A stretch of DNA of 64,000 nucleotides from Verrucomicrobiota bacterium. Its GTDB lineage: Bacteria; Verrucomicrobiota; Verrucomicrobiia; Chthoniobacterales; Terrimicrobiaceae. A program made the position numbers and the translations under genes. Shown piece after piece: positions 9,386 through 19,149 of the stretch. The notes under the pieces are model-generated. The model made no database searches and was not told where the DNA came from. It saw only the letters and a program-made list of their open reading frames with translations. Position 1 is the first letter of the stretch, and each line of letters starts with the position of its first letter. The stretch is from the NCBI GenBank assembly GCA_026398275.1, contig JAPLTF010000027.1:16686-80685 (forward strand), read 5' to 3'.

Positions 9386-9909
9386 TGTTTCTTTTCTTTG
9401 ACCGGCTTCTCTTTGACTGGCTTTTTCCCGAATTCCGACTCCCGGCCGATGACCGGATACTTTGTTTCGAGCTGCGCCACCTCATCGGGAAGGATCCCCC
9501 CCGGAACGTAAAGGATGCCATCCCGGACCCGCTGCTCGATGCGCAGCGCGGCAGCGACCCGGCCGTTGACCATGATCACCGCCAGCTTTCCGCGGTCCTC
9601 CGTGGTGAACTGGTCGAGCTTGTCCGCCCCGTGCGCGTCCAGACGGAAATACGCCGCGATCATCCCGTCGCGCCCGGGAAATGGATAGAATGAGGTGATG
9701 TCCTTCTCGGTCACGATCGGCACCTTCCGCAGGAACACCCGTTTTTGCGGGGTGGTCAGTTCGACCGGGGTGACGAACGATTCCCCCTCCTTCTCGTTGC
9801 CTTCGCAGAACAGCCTGACGCTGACCGGCGGGGCCTTCTTTTGCCCGGCCTGGAGCAGGAGCGGAAAAAGGACGAGGAGGACGGGCAGGAGGCGGATGAG
9901 CGGGCGCAT
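9382..9909 (-). CDS. Small secreted protein resembling the SecD P1-head domain
   Basis: A 175-residue protein with a clear signal peptide (MRPLIRLLPVLLVLFPLLLQ) and a Lys/Pro-rich end. The start at 9909 is chosen because the hydrophobic core follows at once; an ATG at 9918 is also possible. The segment DKLDQFTTEDRGKLAVIMVNGRVAAALRI, then GILYVPGGI, resembles the SecD/SecF periplasmic P1-head fold, in which Thr-Glu-x-x-Gly, the LAI(V)-DG-V strand and the I-x-G strand recur. This is an inference from pattern only. It is four-base coupled to the M23 peptidase gene and may act with it in the envelope. Confidence 0.6.
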   Translation of the reverse strand: MRPLIRLLPVLLVLFPLLLQAGQKKAPPVSVRLFCEGNEKEGESFVTPVELTTPQKRVFLRKVPIVTEKDITSFYPFPGRDGMIAAYFRLDAHGADKLDQFTTEDRGKLAVIMVNGRVAAALRIEQRVRDGILYVPGGILPDEVAQLETKYPVIGRESEFGKKPVKEKPVKEKKQ

Positions 9910-9938
9910 GGCTGACATGGTATTTGAAGCAAATGGAT

Positions 9939-9967
9939 TTGCAACCGTCCGTGCGGTGCGATAGGGA
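9939..9967 (+). promoter_or_regulatory. Possible promoter for the BsuPI-domain gene
   Basis: TTGCAA at 9939 and TAGGGA at 9962 are separated by 17 bases. They lie just upstream of the start at 9977, which leaves almost no untranslated leader. The -35/-10 resemblance is modest. Confidence 0.3.
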
Positions 9968-9976
9968 CATGTTCGT

Positions 9977-10651
9977 ATGAAACACGCCGTGCTTATTTTA
10001 CTGGCTACAGGACTGGCCCCGCTTCTGGCCCAGACCGCAAAGCCCAAGGCCGGTCCCGTTGACGCGGCGACTGCATTTGCCATCGCCGCGCCGGATGAGA
10101 ACAGCCCGTTCTTCATGGACCCTCTCAGCGCCGCCCGGACCCGCAATGCGGATTATGCCGGCCGCGATGCGAACGACACCATCGCCGAATACCCGCAGAG
10201 CAGGAACACGTCGGGCAGCGCGGTGGCCCAGATCAAGGGGTTCTTCGGAGGCATGTTCTCCTCCGTGAACCTCGGCCCGATCCGCACCGCCCCCACCACC
10301 GAGAAGCTGGAGGTCGAGCCGGCGAAATTTTCCCTGCAGGACCGCCGGGAGGTGAACGTCACCTACACGATCCGCAACAACACGAAACAAATCTCACGCC
10401 TCGAATACCCGACGACCCAGAGGATCGACATCCTGACCCACGATTCCAAAGGCATCGTCATCGACCGCTGGTCCGACGACCGCGCATTCCAGCCCGAGGA
10501 GGGGATCGTGGTCATCAACCCGAAGGAGCGGATCGAATATCAGGAAAAGATCCCGACCCGCGAGATGAAAGCCGGCGAGAGCTACCGCGTGGAGACGTTC
10601 ACGACCAGCTCGGAGAAATTCCAGTCCGAGAAGCTGATCAACCCGGAGTAG
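9977..10651 (+). CDS. Secreted protein with a BsuPI-like domain
   Basis: A 224-residue protein with a signal peptide (MKHAVLILLATGLAPLLAQ). Residues ~110-215 match the layout of the BsuPI (intracellular proteinase inhibitor) domain: a strand VNVTYTIRNNT, a basic strand RIDILTHDSKG, the conserved RWSDDRAFQ and a late RIEYQEKIP strand. This beta-sandwich often occurs in exported proteins of unknown role, so protease inhibition is not implied here. The gene is divergent from the SecD-P1-like/M23 pair, with a 67-base gap. Confidence 0.7.
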   Translation: MKHAVLILLATGLAPLLAQTAKPKAGPVDAATAFAIAAPDENSPFFMDPLSAARTRNADYAGRDANDTIAEYPQSRNTSGSAVAQIKGFFGGMFSSVNLGPIRTAPTTEKLEVEPAKFSLQDRREVNVTYTIRNNTKQISRLEYPTTQRIDILTHDSKGIVIDRWSDDRAFQPEEGIVVINPKERIEYQEKIPTREMKAGESYRVETFTTSSEKFQSEKLINPE

Positions 10652-10818
10652 CCCGGGATTTTTTCGGAAGTATTCGCACTCCCCGAAAGGCTTCTCGGTG
10701 ACGGCTTTCGGGGGAGGGAACACCTCAAATCCAAACCCCCTTTTTAAAAATACGCTTGACCTCCTCTGCTGATACGTAATTTTCGCCACCCGCACCTGAC
10801 AAATTTAAAAATTATTTG

Positions 10819-10847
10819 TTGCCAAAGTGCGGGACGCTCAATACTGC
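10819..10847 (+). promoter_or_regulatory. Predicted acpP promoter
   Basis: TTGCCA at 10819, a 17-base spacer and TACTGC at 10842, about 25 bases before the acpP start. It shares the TTGCCA -35 box with the rpsJ promoter. A second TTGACC box lies upstream near 10755. The rest of the 220-base gap after the BsuPI gene is AT-rich and otherwise empty. Confidence 0.5.
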
Positions 10848-10871
10848 ATCTCTTAACCAACACATCCAGCC

Positions 10872-11117
10872 ATGTCCGAAAAAACCATTGAAGAAAAAGT
10901 GAAAGATATCATCGTCGAGCAACTCGGCGTTAACCCAGAGCAGGTCACCCCGAGTGCCTCCTTCATCGAAGATCTCGGAGCCGACTCACTCGACACCGTC
11001 GAGCTCGTCATGGCCTTCGAGGAAGAATTCGGCGTGGAAGTGCCCGATGAGGACGCGGAGAAGCTCCAGAGCGTCGGCGACGTCATCAAATACATCGAGG
11101 AGAAAGCCGCGAAGTAA
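10872..11117 (+). CDS. acpP: Acyl carrier protein
   Basis: An 81-residue highly acidic protein with the phosphopantetheine attachment site DSL in [19 protein letters not shown], the universal ACP signature. It carries growing acyl chains in type II fatty-acid synthesis in the cytoplasm. Length and spacing are typical. It is monocistronic here: it has its own promoter and is followed by a strong bidirectional terminator shared with the convergent leuS gene. The usual fab neighbours (fabD, fabG, fabF) are not next to it. Confidence 0.96.
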   Translation: MSEKTIEEKVKDIIVEQLGVNPEQVTPSASFIEDLGADSLDTVELVMAFEEEFGVEVPDEDAEKLQSVGDVIKYIEEKAAK

Positions 11118-11140
11118 CCCTCTCGCGTTTTTCAGTTTTG

Positions 11141-11168
11141 AAACACCCCGCCCGGTGCGGGGTGTTTT
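11141..11168. terminator. Bidirectional terminator between acpP and leuS
   Basis: An 11-bp perfect stem (AAACACCCCGC with GCGGGGTGTTT) and a 5-base loop, with T-rich sequence on the acpP side and A-rich flank on the other. It sits between the convergent acpP and leuS stops. Confidence 0.85.
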
Positions 11169-11189
11169 CATTTCTGCACCCGGTGCTGG

Positions 11190-14100
11190 TCAGGGCTTGG
11201 CGACGATGTTCACGAGCTTGCCGGGGACGATGATGGCTTTGACGATCGTCACGCCGGCGGTGGCCTCGAGGACTTTTGCGCTGGCGCGGGCGGCGGCTTC
11301 GACCTCCTCGTTTGTGGCACCGACCGCCACGCGGATGCGGTCGCGCACTTTGCCGTTCACCTGGACAGGGATTTCGATTTCGGATTCCACGAGGAGCGAC
11401 TCGTCGTGGACCGGCCACGGCTGAGCGGATGCGGCACCCTCGAAGCCAAGGCGCGACCAGAGCTCCTCGGCGAGGTGCGGGGCGAACGGGCTGAGCAGCG
11501 GGAGCAGGATCCGAAGCGCCTGAACCGGCCGCGGCTTCGCGTTCACAAACTCGTTCGTGCAAACCATCATCTGCGAAATTGCGGTGTTGAACGCGAGCAG
11601 TCCGAGATCGTGAGTCACCTTCTTGATCGTCTCGTGGACGACGCGTGCCTGCGCGGAGGTGAATGGGATATCCGCGAGATCCTGCAAGACGACCCACTCG
11701 CCCTCCTGGTTTTCCTGAAGTCCGAGGCGCCACACGCGTGCGAGGAAGCGATAGACTCCCTCCACGCCTTTTATGCTCCACGGCTTCATCTGCTCAAGGG
11801 GACCCATGAACATCTCGTAGAGCCTCAGTGAATCCGCACCATATTCGGCGATCACGCTGTCGGGTGTGATGACGTTGCCGCGGCTCTTGGACATTTTTTG
11901 TCCATCCGGCCCGAGGATCATTCCCTGGTTCACCAAACGCTGGAAAGGTTCCGGCGTGGAGAGGTGGCCGAGATCGAACAGGACTTTGTGCCAGAAACGG
12001 GCATAGAGAAGGTGCAGCACGGCGTGCTCGGTGCCGCCGACATAGAGATCCACCCCGCCGGGGGTTCCGGCGGATGCCATCCAGTAGTTTTCGGCGTCCG
12101 TCCCGATGAAGCGCGAGGAATTTTCCGGATCACAGAATCTCAGGTAATACCAGCACGAGCCCGCCCACTGCGGCATCGTGTTCGTCTCGCGCTCGGCCTT
12201 GTCCGTGTATTGCACCCACTCGCGGGCCTTGCTGAGCGGGGGTTCCGGCGTTCCGGTGGGTTTGAAGTCGTCCATCTCCGGCTGCACGACCGGAAGTTCC
12301 CCCTCGGAAATCGCGCGGTGCCGTCCGCCCTCCCAGACAATCGGAAACGGCTCCCCCCAATACCGCTGACGGGAAAAGAGCCAGTCCCGCAGTTTGTAGT
12401 TGATCGTGGCGCGGCCCAGACCGTGCTCTTCCAGCCACGCGGAGATCGTGCGCTTGGCTTCGGCGGTCGGCAGACCGTCGAGGAAACCGGAGTTGACCGC
12501 CACTCCCTCGCCGGAGAAGCAGGTGCCCGTGGCCTGGGAATCCACAGGAGGCACGGGCGTCCCGCCCGTGTAGGCTCTGACTCCACTTAACCCAGCCCGG
12601 TGCGGATTGTTGACAATGTATTCCACCAGCTTGGAAAAATGTCCGTCATCGCGAATCAGGCGGTCAAAATATTCCTCCTGCCAAACCGCCCCCTGCCGGT
12701 TCAGCGCCTTATTGATTCCATGCGCAGTGAAGCTTTTCCAACTGTGAAGAGTTTTTGCGAGATCCTGCCCCTCGCGGAGCCTGAAAAGGACATGCACGTG
12801 GTTCGGCATGACCACAAACGCGGAAAGGTCATAGCGGTCTCCGTCGAAATGTTTGAGCGCGCTCTCAACGAGCGAGGCAACAGCCGGGTCATTCAAAAGG
12901 CAGCTTCCCCTGCCGGCATCAAGCGCTTCCTCAATGCGGTTTGAGAAAAGGTCGTGAAATTCCTCCTGCTCTTCTGCCGAGAGCGGTTGTCTGTGGTTTG
13001 TGAGCCAGGCATCGGCTTCCAGATTCCAGCCTTTTACCACGTCTGCAGGAATGCTGTCCGCAAGGCGCCATGTCACGAAGTAATACTTCGAGTCCTGCTC
13101 CCAGTGCGGCAAATTGCGCTCGTGGATTTTGATTTCCTCGAGCTTTTCGAAGAAGGGCGTCAGCGTCTTCACGGGCGGGACGCCCGTGCCCCCTGTGCCC
13201 CCCGTGACCCCTGTGCCCCCTGTGCCCCCTGAAACCACGACCTCCCTCACCGGCAGGCCGAACTGCTGCGCAAAATCAAAATCCCGCTCGTCGTGAGCGG
13301 GCACGGCCATGATCGCGCCGGTTCCGTATCCCATGAGGACATAGTCGGCGATCCACACCGGGAGCGGCTCGCTGTTCACCGGATTGATGGCATGCGCGCC
13401 AGTGAAGACGCCGGTCTTTTCCTTGGCGAGGTCGGTGCGCTCGAGGTCGGACTTTGAACCCACGGTTTTTTGATACGCCTCAACAGCGTCCTTCTGGTCG
13501 GGCGTTGTGATCTGCGGGACGAGCGGGTGCTCCGGAGAAAGCACCATGTAGGTCGCGCCGAAGAGCGTGTCCGGCCGGGTTGTGAAGACGGGAATTTGGA
13601 ATTTGGAATCTGCAATTTGAAATTCCACCAGCGCGCCCTCGCTGCGGCCGATCCAGTTTTTTTGGAGGAGCTTGATCGAGTCCGGCCAGTCGAGACCTTC
13701 GAGCCCGTCGATGAGCCGTTCGGCGAATGCGGTGATCCGCAGCATCCACTGGCGGAGCGGCCGCCGCTCGACCGGGAATCCGCCGACCTCGCTCTTTCCA
13801 TCCACGATCTCCTCGTTCGCCAGAACGGTGCCGAGTTCCGGGCACCAGTTCACCGGCATTTCGGCGACGTAGGCGAGCCGCACGCTGTCCCGCTCGTCGC
13901 CTGTGTAGGTGGAGATCGGCTCGGCTTTGTTTGTCTCAGGATTGAACCACGCGTTATAGAGCTGCAGGAAAATCCATTGCGTCCAGCGGAAGTAGCCAGG
14001 GTCGGTGGTGCCGAATTCACGCTGCCAGTCGTAGCTGAATCCCAGCGCCTGGAGCTGGCTGCGGAATCTTCCGATGTTGCGGGCCGTCGTGACCCGCGGA

Positions 14101-14417
14101 TGTTGTCCGGTTTTGATGGCGAACTGCTCGGCTGGCAGCCCGAAGGCATCCCAGCCCATCGGATGCAGGACGTTGAATCCGCGCATGCGGTGGTGGCGAG
14201 CGAGGATGTCGGTGGCCGTGTAGCCCTCGACGTGGCCGACATGGAGCCCGTCACCGCTCGGATACGGGAACATGTCGAGGATGTAGTATTTCGGGCGGGC
14301 GGGATCGAAGCCCGGATCGTCGGGATTTGTGGCATGGAACGCCCCGGCGTCGAGCCAGTGCTGCTGCCAACGGGATTCGAATTCGGAGAACGGAAATTGC
14401 TTGCGCTGCGTGGACAT
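11190..14417 (-). CDS. leuS: Leucyl-tRNA synthetase with an embedded RAYT-type transposase module
   Basis: A 1075-residue class I aminoacyl-tRNA synthetase, about 220 residues longer than usual. The HIGH-type motif (HVGH, ~residue 60), the CP1 editing domain (TTRPDTLFG, then [15 protein letters not shown]), [19 protein letters not shown] (~840) and the tRNA-binding C-terminus are all present in one open frame. The extra residues (~392-628) interrupt CP1 after the AHDERDF block and before the GEGVAVNSG block. They encode a REP-associated transposase-like domain with MPNHVHVLF (His540, His542), flanked by Gly/Thr- and Pro-rich repeats. The usual CP1 loop there is variable, which may explain tolerance. 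Only 17 bases separate its start from the divergent rdgB. Confidence 0.93.
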   Translation of the reverse strand: MSTQRKQFPFSEFESRWQQHWLDAGAFHATNPDDPGFDPARPKYYILDMFPYPSGDGLHVGHVEGYTATDILARHHRMRGFNVLHPMGWDAFGLPAEQFAIKTGQHPRVTTARNIGRFRSQLQALGFSYDWQREFGTTDPGYFRWTQWIFLQLYNAWFNPETNKAEPISTYTGDERDSVRLAYVAEMPVNWCPELGTVLANEEIVDGKSEVGGFPVERRPLRQWMLRITAFAERLIDGLEGLDWPDSIKLLQKNWIGRSEGALVEFQIADSKFQIPVFTTRPDTLFGATYMVLSPEHPLVPQITTPDQKDAVEAYQKTVGSKSDLERTDLAKEKTGVFTGAHAINPVNSEPLPVWIADYVLMGYGTGAIMAVPAHDERDFDFAQQFGLPVREVVVSGGTGGTGVTGGTGGTGVPPVKTLTPFFEKLEEIKIHERNLPHWEQDSKYYFVTWRLADSIPADVVKGWNLEADAWLTNHRQPLSAEEQEEFHDLFSNRIEEALDAGRGSCLLNDPAVASLVESALKHFDGDRYDLSAFVVMPNHVHVLFRLREGQDLAKTLHSWKSFTAHGINKALNRQGAVWQEEYFDRLIRDDGHFSKLVEYIVNNPHRAGLSGVRAYTGGTPVPPVDSQATGTCFSGEGVAVNSGFLDGLPTAEAKRTISAWLEEHGLGRATINYKLRDWLFSRQRYWGEPFPIVWEGGRHRAISEGELPVVQPEMDDFKPTGTPEPPLSKAREWVQYTDKAERETNTMPQWAGSCWYYLRFCDPENSSRFIGTDAENYWMASAGTPGGVDLYVGGTEHAVLHLLYARFWHKVLFDLGHLSTPEPFQRLVNQGMILGPDGQKMSKSRGNVITPDSVIAEYGADSLRLYEMFMGPLEQMKPWSIKGVEGVYRFLARVWRLGLQENQEGEWVVLQDLADIPFTSAQARVVHETIKKVTHDLGLLAFNTAISQMMVCTNEFVNAKPRPVQALRILLPLLSPFAPHLAEELWSRLGFEGAASAQPWPVHDESLLVESEIEIPVQVNGKVRDRIRVAVGATNEEVEAAARASAKVLEATAGVTIVKAIIVPGKLVNIVAKP
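12552..12570 (+). repeat. REP hairpin, left end of the leuS insertion
   Basis: Stem CACGGGCG/CGCCCGTG with loop TCC. It is the exact reverse complement of the hairpin at 13170-13188. Translated on the leuS strand it gives part of the GGTPVPPV peptide. Confidence 0.85.
13170..13188 (+). repeat. REP hairpin, right end of the leuS insertion
   Basis: Stem CACGGGCG/CGCCCGTG with loop GGA. It forms a perfect inverted pair with 12552-12570, as expected of REP sequences that flank their RAYT gene. Confidence 0.85.
13188..13231 (+). repeat. Short tandem repeat of a CCCCCTGTG unit inside leuS
   Basis: About five imperfect copies of a 9-base unit directly beside the right REP hairpin. Because the unit is a multiple of three it adds a Gly-Thr-Gly-Gly-type repeat to LeuRS without shifting the frame. 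Confidence 0.75.
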
Positions 14418-14434
14418 TGTAGGAACCGGGGACT

Positions 14435-15043
14435 ATGCCAGACACGGACGCTCCTGCAAACCCATTGCTTGTCTCAACCCGCAATGCCCACAAAATCGGC
14501 GAGATCCGCGCGATCCTCGGGCCGCGGTTCCTCGTCAGCGATCTCGCCTCCCTGCCCGACTTGCCGGAGGTCGAGGAAACCGGCGACACGTTCGAGGAAA
14601 ATGCCACGCTCAAAGCGGTCGCGGCCTCGATGCTCTTTGAGGGATGGGTTATCGCCGACGACTCCGGTCTCGAAGTCGATGCCCTCGGGGGAGCCCCCGG
14701 CGTGCTGTCGGCGAGATACGCCGGGGAAAAAGCCAACGACGCAGCCAACAATGACCTTCTCTTGCGCAATCTCCTGCCATTCCGGGCGGAAGAGCGCACG
14801 GCGCGATTCCGCTGCGTGATCGTTCTCGCGCGCAATGGACGCAAGCTGGCCGCCTTCTCCGGGACCGTCGAGGGAGGAATCCTCGGCCGCCCGCGGGGTG
14901 CCGGGGGATTCGGATACGACCCGCTCTTTGTCCCGCTTGGGCATTCCGAATCTTTCGCCCAGCTCGGCAGCGACGTGAAAAACGGGATGAGCCACCGGGG
15001 CAGCGCGCTTCGAGCCCTCGCCGCATGGAATGGATGGGGATGA
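14435..15043 (+). CDS. rdgB: Non-canonical purine NTP pyrophosphatase (RdgB/HAM1)
   Basis: A 202-residue house-cleaning enzyme that hydrolyses (d)ITP and XTP to monophosphates. The family motifs are clear: LLVSTRNAHKIGEI at the start, ETGDTFEENATLKA, IADDSGLEVDALGGAPGVLSARYAG, then GFGYDPLFVP and MSHRGSALRAL at the end. Length is typical. It is divergent from leuS; the start codons are 17 bases apart, so each promoter must lie inside the other gene or far from its start. The annotated ATG at 14435 leaves nine residues before the conserved LLVST, which is usual. Confidence 0.93.
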   Translation: MPDTDAPANPLLVSTRNAHKIGEIRAILGPRFLVSDLASLPDLPEVEETGDTFEENATLKAVAASMLFEGWVIADDSGLEVDALGGAPGVLSARYAGEKANDAANNDLLLRNLLPFRAEERTARFRCVIVLARNGRKLAAFSGTVEGGILGRPRGAGGFGYDPLFVPLGHSESFAQLGSDVKNGMSHRGSALRALAAWNGWG

Positions 15044-15053
15044 ATAAAATTAC

Positions 15054-15082
15054 TTGACGCTTTATGCGGACTCTTGTAGTCA
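15054..15082 (+). promoter_or_regulatory. Predicted promoter of the outer-membrane barrel gene
   Basis: TTGACG at 15054, a 17-base spacer and TAGTCA at 15077, 48 bases before the start codon. The -10 box matches that proposed for rpsJ (TAGTC). Confidence 0.5.
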
Positions 15083-15130
15083 CTGTTTCCACGTGGCTCA
15101 GTAGCCGCTAACAAAAAAACAAACACAACT

Positions 15131-15661
15131 ATGAAAAAACTCTCCTTAACTATCCTGATGGCGGTAGCGGTTGCCGGTTCGGCCTTTGCCGGAACCGAAG
15201 CCAAAACCTTCAAAGATAAAGTCGTTGTCGAGCCCACCTGCCTGTTCCGTGCAAACGAACTCCAGTTGGATGCGTTCGCCACCGGCCTGTTCCACAACAG
15301 CGCTCGCTCCGCATGGGGCGGCGGTCTCGGTGTCAGCTACTACTTCACCAAGTTCATCGGAATCGGTGTCGAAGAAGACATCTTTGCCCGCAAAGGTGAA
15401 ACCACAGAATGGGCAACGTCCGGCAACCTGCTGCTCCGTTACCCGATCTGCGCATGGAACCTCGCTCCTTACGCCATGATCGGCGGCGGCGCGACCTACG
15501 GCTGCAAACGCCAGGGTCACGGGTTCGGCGACATTGGCGCCGGCTTGGAATACCGCTTCACGAACAACATCGGCATCTTCACCGATGCTCGTTGGCTCTA
15601 CTCCTCCGAGGATCCCAAGAGCGCCGTTCAAGGCCGTGCTGGTCTTCGCTTCGCGTTCTAA
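15131..15661 (+). CDS. Outer-membrane beta-barrel protein
   Basis: A 176-residue protein with a signal peptide (MKKLSLTILMAVAVAGSAFA) followed by alternating hydrophobic/polar strands such as GGGLGVSYYFTKFIGIGVEED and GDIGAGLEYRFTNNIGIFTDARW. It ends in GRAGLRFAF with the terminal Phe typical of barrels inserted by BamA. It resembles small 8-strand OmpA/OmpW-like porins, with no evidence for a specific ligand. It has its own promoter and a strong terminator, so it is probably an abundant monocistronic envelope protein. Confidence 0.8.
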   Translation: MKKLSLTILMAVAVAGSAFAGTEAKTFKDKVVVEPTCLFRANELQLDAFATGLFHNSARSAWGGGLGVSYYFTKFIGIGVEEDIFARKGETTEWATSGNLLLRYPICAWNLAPYAMIGGGATYGCKRQGHGFGDIGAGLEYRFTNNIGIFTDARWLYSSEDPKSAVQGRAGLRFAF

Positions 15662-15680
15662 TCGAAGTTAAAAACTCAAC

Positions 15681-15716
15681 AAAAAGCCGGGCCTGCAAAG
15701 GTCCGGCTTTTTTTTG
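15681..15716 (+). terminator. Strong Rho-independent terminator after the barrel gene
   Basis: GCCGGGCC and GGTCCGGC form the stem (one G-U pair), with loop TGCAAA, preceded by an A run and followed by eight T residues. It lies 20 bases after the stop. Confidence 0.92.
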
Positions 15717-16022
15717 TGCTGATTCCGGGTGGCATCCCGCATATGCCCGGATTCGTTCATTATTCTCCCAAAGGCCGCTCCGAAGCGGGTTTTATTCACA
15801 GGGGGAAGAACCCCGGACGCGGAGGGGGAACATGTTTTCTTCGGACCATCGAACGAAAACACGAGGGGAAACCTTGTTCCTCACTGTATTTAAGCCTGTT
15901 CCACGCCCGATTGCGCGGGTTTCCAGATCGCGATTTGGATCAACAAAGGCGCTCGAACAGGCGGAATTTCTCTGGAGAATCCGGAGAAACTCACAGGTTG
16001 TTCACAATCTCCCGCGCGTCGC
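15717..16022. other. Gap without a convincing gene
   Basis: About 300 bases between the terminator and the convergent small secreted gene. Frames exist on both strands, but they lack a ribosome-binding site and family features. No repeat or RNA gene was recognised. Confidence 0.45.
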
Positions 16023-16538
16023 CTATTTTGAGATCTGGCCGATGATCGCGCTGGTGAAATTCGTCTCCTTCTGTGCGGACTGGCCTCTGGTGACGACCGT
16101 TGATTTTCCGGAGACCTGGCGGATGCTCAGGATTCTGGGTTGGCCGGGGGAGAGTTGGGAATTGGCCTCATGCGTGCGGCTGGAGAACCGGCGCAGCCCG
16201 GCTTCGACCCCCTCGCTCAGGGTGATTTTCACGGCGATGTTTGCTCCCGAGATCCGGCCCTGCACTTCGGCGCGGTTGTTCGAGATCCGGGTCGAGGAGG
16301 CGAATGCACCCGAGACGGGCAGACTCTGGGCGAAAACCACATAGCCACCTTTGAGATACGGCTCGGAAGTCATGGTGCGGTCGGAGTTGGTGATTTCCGC
16401 CAGATTCACATTCGCCAGCGCGGCCTCGAGCTCGGCGACGGTTTTTACTTCTGGAAATTGCACGACGGCGAGGTCAAGCTGGGCGGCGTTGGCGGCGAGG
16501 GAAAATGCCAGCAGTGCGAGAACGATGAGTTTTTGCAT
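16023..16538 (-). CDS. Secreted hypothetical protein
   Basis: A 171-residue protein with a signal peptide ([20 protein letters not shown]) and no lipobox. The mature part is rich in Thr, Ser and Val (predicted beta), with two NxR/SGAN-type repeats and no Cys. No family recognised. It is transcribed away from the histidine-kinase operon that starts ~100 bases away on the other strand, so the two share an intergenic control region. Confidence 0.65.
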   Translation of the reverse strand: MQKLIVLALLAFSLAANAAQLDLAVVQFPEVKTVAELEAALANVNLAEITNSDRTMTSEPYLKGGYVVFAQSLPVSGAFASSTRISNNRAEVQGRISGANIAVKITLSEGVEAGLRRFSSRTHEANSQLSPGQPRILSIRQVSGKSTVVTRGQSAQKETNFTSAIIGQISK

Positions 16539-16639
16539 GCCCTCCGCTATTCCCGCGACACCAAAAATGCAATGTCATTCCATCGAAAATTGTGCATGGA
16601 CCCGGCGCTCGGAGAGCGGGTATTGCGCCTTGTGATCCG

Positions 16640-19147
16640 ATGACCCATTCCCTCCGCTTCAAAATTGCGCTCTGGTTTTTGATCGTGGCCGTGGCGGTCG
16701 GTCTGGCCGGCGTGGCGGGCTTCCACCGGCTTTCCAATTACGTCCAGGCGGAGGCGGAGAACCAGATGGCCGCGAAGCTCGACCATGTGCTCGATGTGTT
16801 GGAATCCACCAACAGGATTTATTCCGAGCTCGTGACCTCCTCGATGCATGTCATGAAAATGTTGGCCGCGCAGCAAGGGTCGCCACACATCGCCGGCGTG
16901 GATGCCGCCGGCTGTCCAGTCCTGCTGTTCGGGGATTCCCCGGTAAACGGCAACACGGCACTTGTGGATGGGGTGAGCGGGATCATGGGGGGCACGGCGA
17001 CGATTTTTGTAAAAAACGGCGACGACTTTTTCCGGATCTCAACCAATGTGCGCGGACCGGACGGGGGGCGGGCGGTTGGGACCATGATGGATCGCGACAG
17101 CCGCGCGATGGCCTCCCTCCGCAAAGGAAGCCCTTATGCAGGGATCGCCGAGATCCTCGGGAAGCCCTACATCACAAGGTACGAGCCCATACGGGACGCT
17201 TCGGGGTCCGTCATCGGCGCCTATTATGTCGGATACGCGCTCGAAACCTTGAATACGATCCGCGACGCGATCGAGGATCGCGGGCTCCTCGAGCGGGGAT
17301 TTTTTGTCCTCCTGGATCACAGGGATCAGGTTGTCTTTCGCACCACAAAAATCTCCGGGGAGGAAGCGACAAAGGCGATTGCTGCGAGAACGAACAAAAC
17401 CGAGGGAGCGGGAAGCCAGTGGCTGGTCAACGTTTCGAAGTTCGAGCCGTGGGACTACACCGTGATTGCGGCCCTCTATCGGCCGGATGTCAACCGGATC
17501 ACCTGGCAGTTCATCCGCCAGGTTTACGGGATTGGCAGCGTGATCATCCTGCTGGTTCTGCTCGTATCCTTCTGGCTGGCATCGCGGCTCTCGGGCGCGC
17601 TGGAGTCGGCGGAAGCCGCCCGAGGGGAGGCGCTGGCGGCGCGGGATGCCGCTGAGTCCGCCAACCGCACGAAGAGCGCCTTTCTGGCAAACATGAGCCA
17701 TGAGCTGCGAACACCGATGAACGCAATCATCGGCTACAGCGAGATGCTGATCGAGGAGGCGGAGGACCTGAAGCTCGACGGATTCTCCCCGGATCTCAAC
17801 AAGATCCGCTCCGCAGGCAAGCACCTGCTCTCGCTCATCAACGACATTCTCGATCTCTCCAAAATCGAGGCGGGGAAGATGACGCTCTTCCTCGAGGAAT
17901 TCGATGTCGATAAAATGATTCGCGAGGTGGTCGCCACGATCCAGCCGCTGATCGAGAAGAACGGCAACACGCTCGCGGTTTCGGTCGCTCCGGACTGCGG
18001 CCGGATGCAGGCCGATCTCACCAAGGTCCGCCAGACGCTCTTCAACCTCCTGAGCAACGCCGCCAAGTTCACGAAAAATGGAACGATCGATCTCGCGGTG
18101 GCCCGTTCCCCCGATTTGCAGCGCGTGCTTTTTGACGTGACGGACACAGGCATTGGCATGACCGCCGCCCAGTTGGGGCGGCTCTTCCTGGCGTTCACGC
18201 AGGCCGATGATTCCACGACGCGGAAATACGGCGGCACCGGGCTCGGGCTCGTGATCAGCAGGAAATTTTGCCAGCTCATGGGCGGGGACATCACCGTGCG
18301 GAGCACGCACGGGAAGGGTACGACGTTCCGCGTGGACCTTCCCGCCACGGTTTCCGAACCGGAGCCCGCGCCGTCTGCGGCGGGCGCGACCGCCCCGTCC
18401 GGGAAATCCCGTCGCATGGTTCTCGTCATTGACGACGACCACGACGCGGCCGCCATCTTGAAGCGCAGTCTTGTGAAGAGCGGATACGATGTCCTCACCG
18501 CATTCACCGGCAGGGACGGGATCGAGCTCGCGCGGAAGATGCTGCCCGCGGCGATCACGCTCGACGTGATGATGCCGGGCATGGACGGATGGTCGGTGCT
18601 GGGCGAGCTGAAGGCCGACCCCGCCCTCGCACACATCCCTGTGATTTTGGTGACCATGCTCCAGGACCGCCAGCTCGGATTCAGCCTCGGTGCCTCGGAA
18701 TTTCTCACCAAGCCGGTTGATCAGGGGCAGCTTGCCGCGGTCCTCACCAGATATTGCGGCTCGCAGAAACCCCGGGTGCTTGTTGTCGAAGACGATCCGG
18801 GAAATCGCGAGCTGCTCGTGCGAATGCTGGAAAAGGACGGATACCTGGTCTCCGGGGCGGAGAACGGGAGCGTGGCCCTGGAGTGTGTCGCCAAGGAGCC
18901 GCCCGCACTGATCCTCCTAGACCTCATGATGCCGGTGATGGACGGCTTCGCGTTTCTTGAAGCCTTGCGCCAGCAGCCGGAATTTTCAAAAATCCCCGTC
19001 GTGGTTGTCACCGCCAAAGACCTGACCCCGGCCGAGCGGGATCTCCTGCACGGCAGCGTCCAGCAGGTCATCCAAAAAGGCGCGGTGGATCGTGAAAAAC
19101 TTTTGGCGGAAATTACCGCCATGATCGCGAACAGCACCCGGAACTGA
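16640..19147 (+). CDS. Membrane hybrid histidine kinase with two receiver domains
   Basis: An 835-residue sensor kinase. A first membrane helix (~8-28) and a second (~295-320) bracket a ~265-residue periplasmic sensor resembling a Cache (single-Cache/Cache3-type) domain. A short coiled linker leads to HisKA with the phospho-acceptor His in [18 protein letters not shown] and to a HATPase domain ([22 protein letters not shown]). Two receivers follow, each with an acidic pocket and phospho-Asp in DVMMPGMDG and DLMMPVMDG. The second lacks the usual KP near its end. The ATG at 16640 is chosen because the membrane helix follows directly. It is the first gene of a four-gene operon. Confidence 0.92.
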   Translation: MTHSLRFKIALWFLIVAVAVGLAGVAGFHRLSNYVQAEAENQMAAKLDHVLDVLESTNRIYSELVTSSMHVMKMLAAQQGSPHIAGVDAAGCPVLLFGDSPVNGNTALVDGVSGIMGGTATIFVKNGDDFFRISTNVRGPDGGRAVGTMMDRDSRAMASLRKGSPYAGIAEILGKPYITRYEPIRDASGSVIGAYYVGYALETLNTIRDAIEDRGLLERGFFVLLDHRDQVVFRTTKISGEEATKAIAARTNKTEGAGSQWLVNVSKFEPWDYTVIAALYRPDVNRITWQFIRQVYGIGSVIILLVLLVSFWLASRLSGALESAEAARGEALAARDAAESANRTKSAFLANMSHELRTPMNAIIGYSEMLIEEAEDLKLDGFSPDLNKIRSAGKHLLSLINDILDLSKIEAGKMTLFLEEFDVDKMIREVVATIQPLIEKNGNTLAVSVAPDCGRMQADLTKVRQTLFNLLSNAAKFTKNGTIDLAVARSPDLQRVLFDVTDTGIGMTAAQLGRLFLAFTQADDSTTRKYGGTGLGLVISRKFCQLMGGDITVRSTHGKGTTFRVDLPATVSEPEPAPSAAGATAPSGKSRRMVLVIDDDHDAAAILKRSLVKSGYDVLTAFTGRDGIELARKMLPAAITLDVMMPGMDGWSVLGELKADPALAHIPVILVTMLQDRQLGFSLGASEFLTKPVDQGQLAAVLTRYCGSQKPRVLVVEDDPGNRELLVRMLEKDGYLVSGAENGSVALECVAKEPPALILLDLMMPVMDGFAFLEALRQQPEFSKIPVVVVTAKDLTPAERDLLHGSVQQVIQKGAVDREKLLAEITAMIANSTRN

Positions 19148-19149
19148 CC

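Larger units (their letters stand above)
12552..13188 (-). mobile_element. REP-RAYT-REP module inserted in frame within leuS
   Basis: The ~200-residue product of this segment matches the RAYT (REP-associated tyrosine transposase, IS200/TnpA-like) pattern: [10 protein letters not shown], then [26 protein letters not shown] with the HxH of an HUH nuclease, [28 protein letters not shown] and [11 protein letters not shown]. The module has no start codon of its own before YFVTWRL and is read through from leuS. It is bounded exactly by two 19-nt hairpins that are reverse complements of each other. I did not assign the catalytic Tyr with certainty. Host-gene frame is kept on both sides. Confidence 0.88.

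Noticed and set aside
15716..16045. A 109-codon frame on the plus strand after the barrel-gene terminator
   Set aside because: It starts inside the terminator region, lacks a ribosome-binding site and has no family features; it also overlaps the end of the opposite-strand gene.
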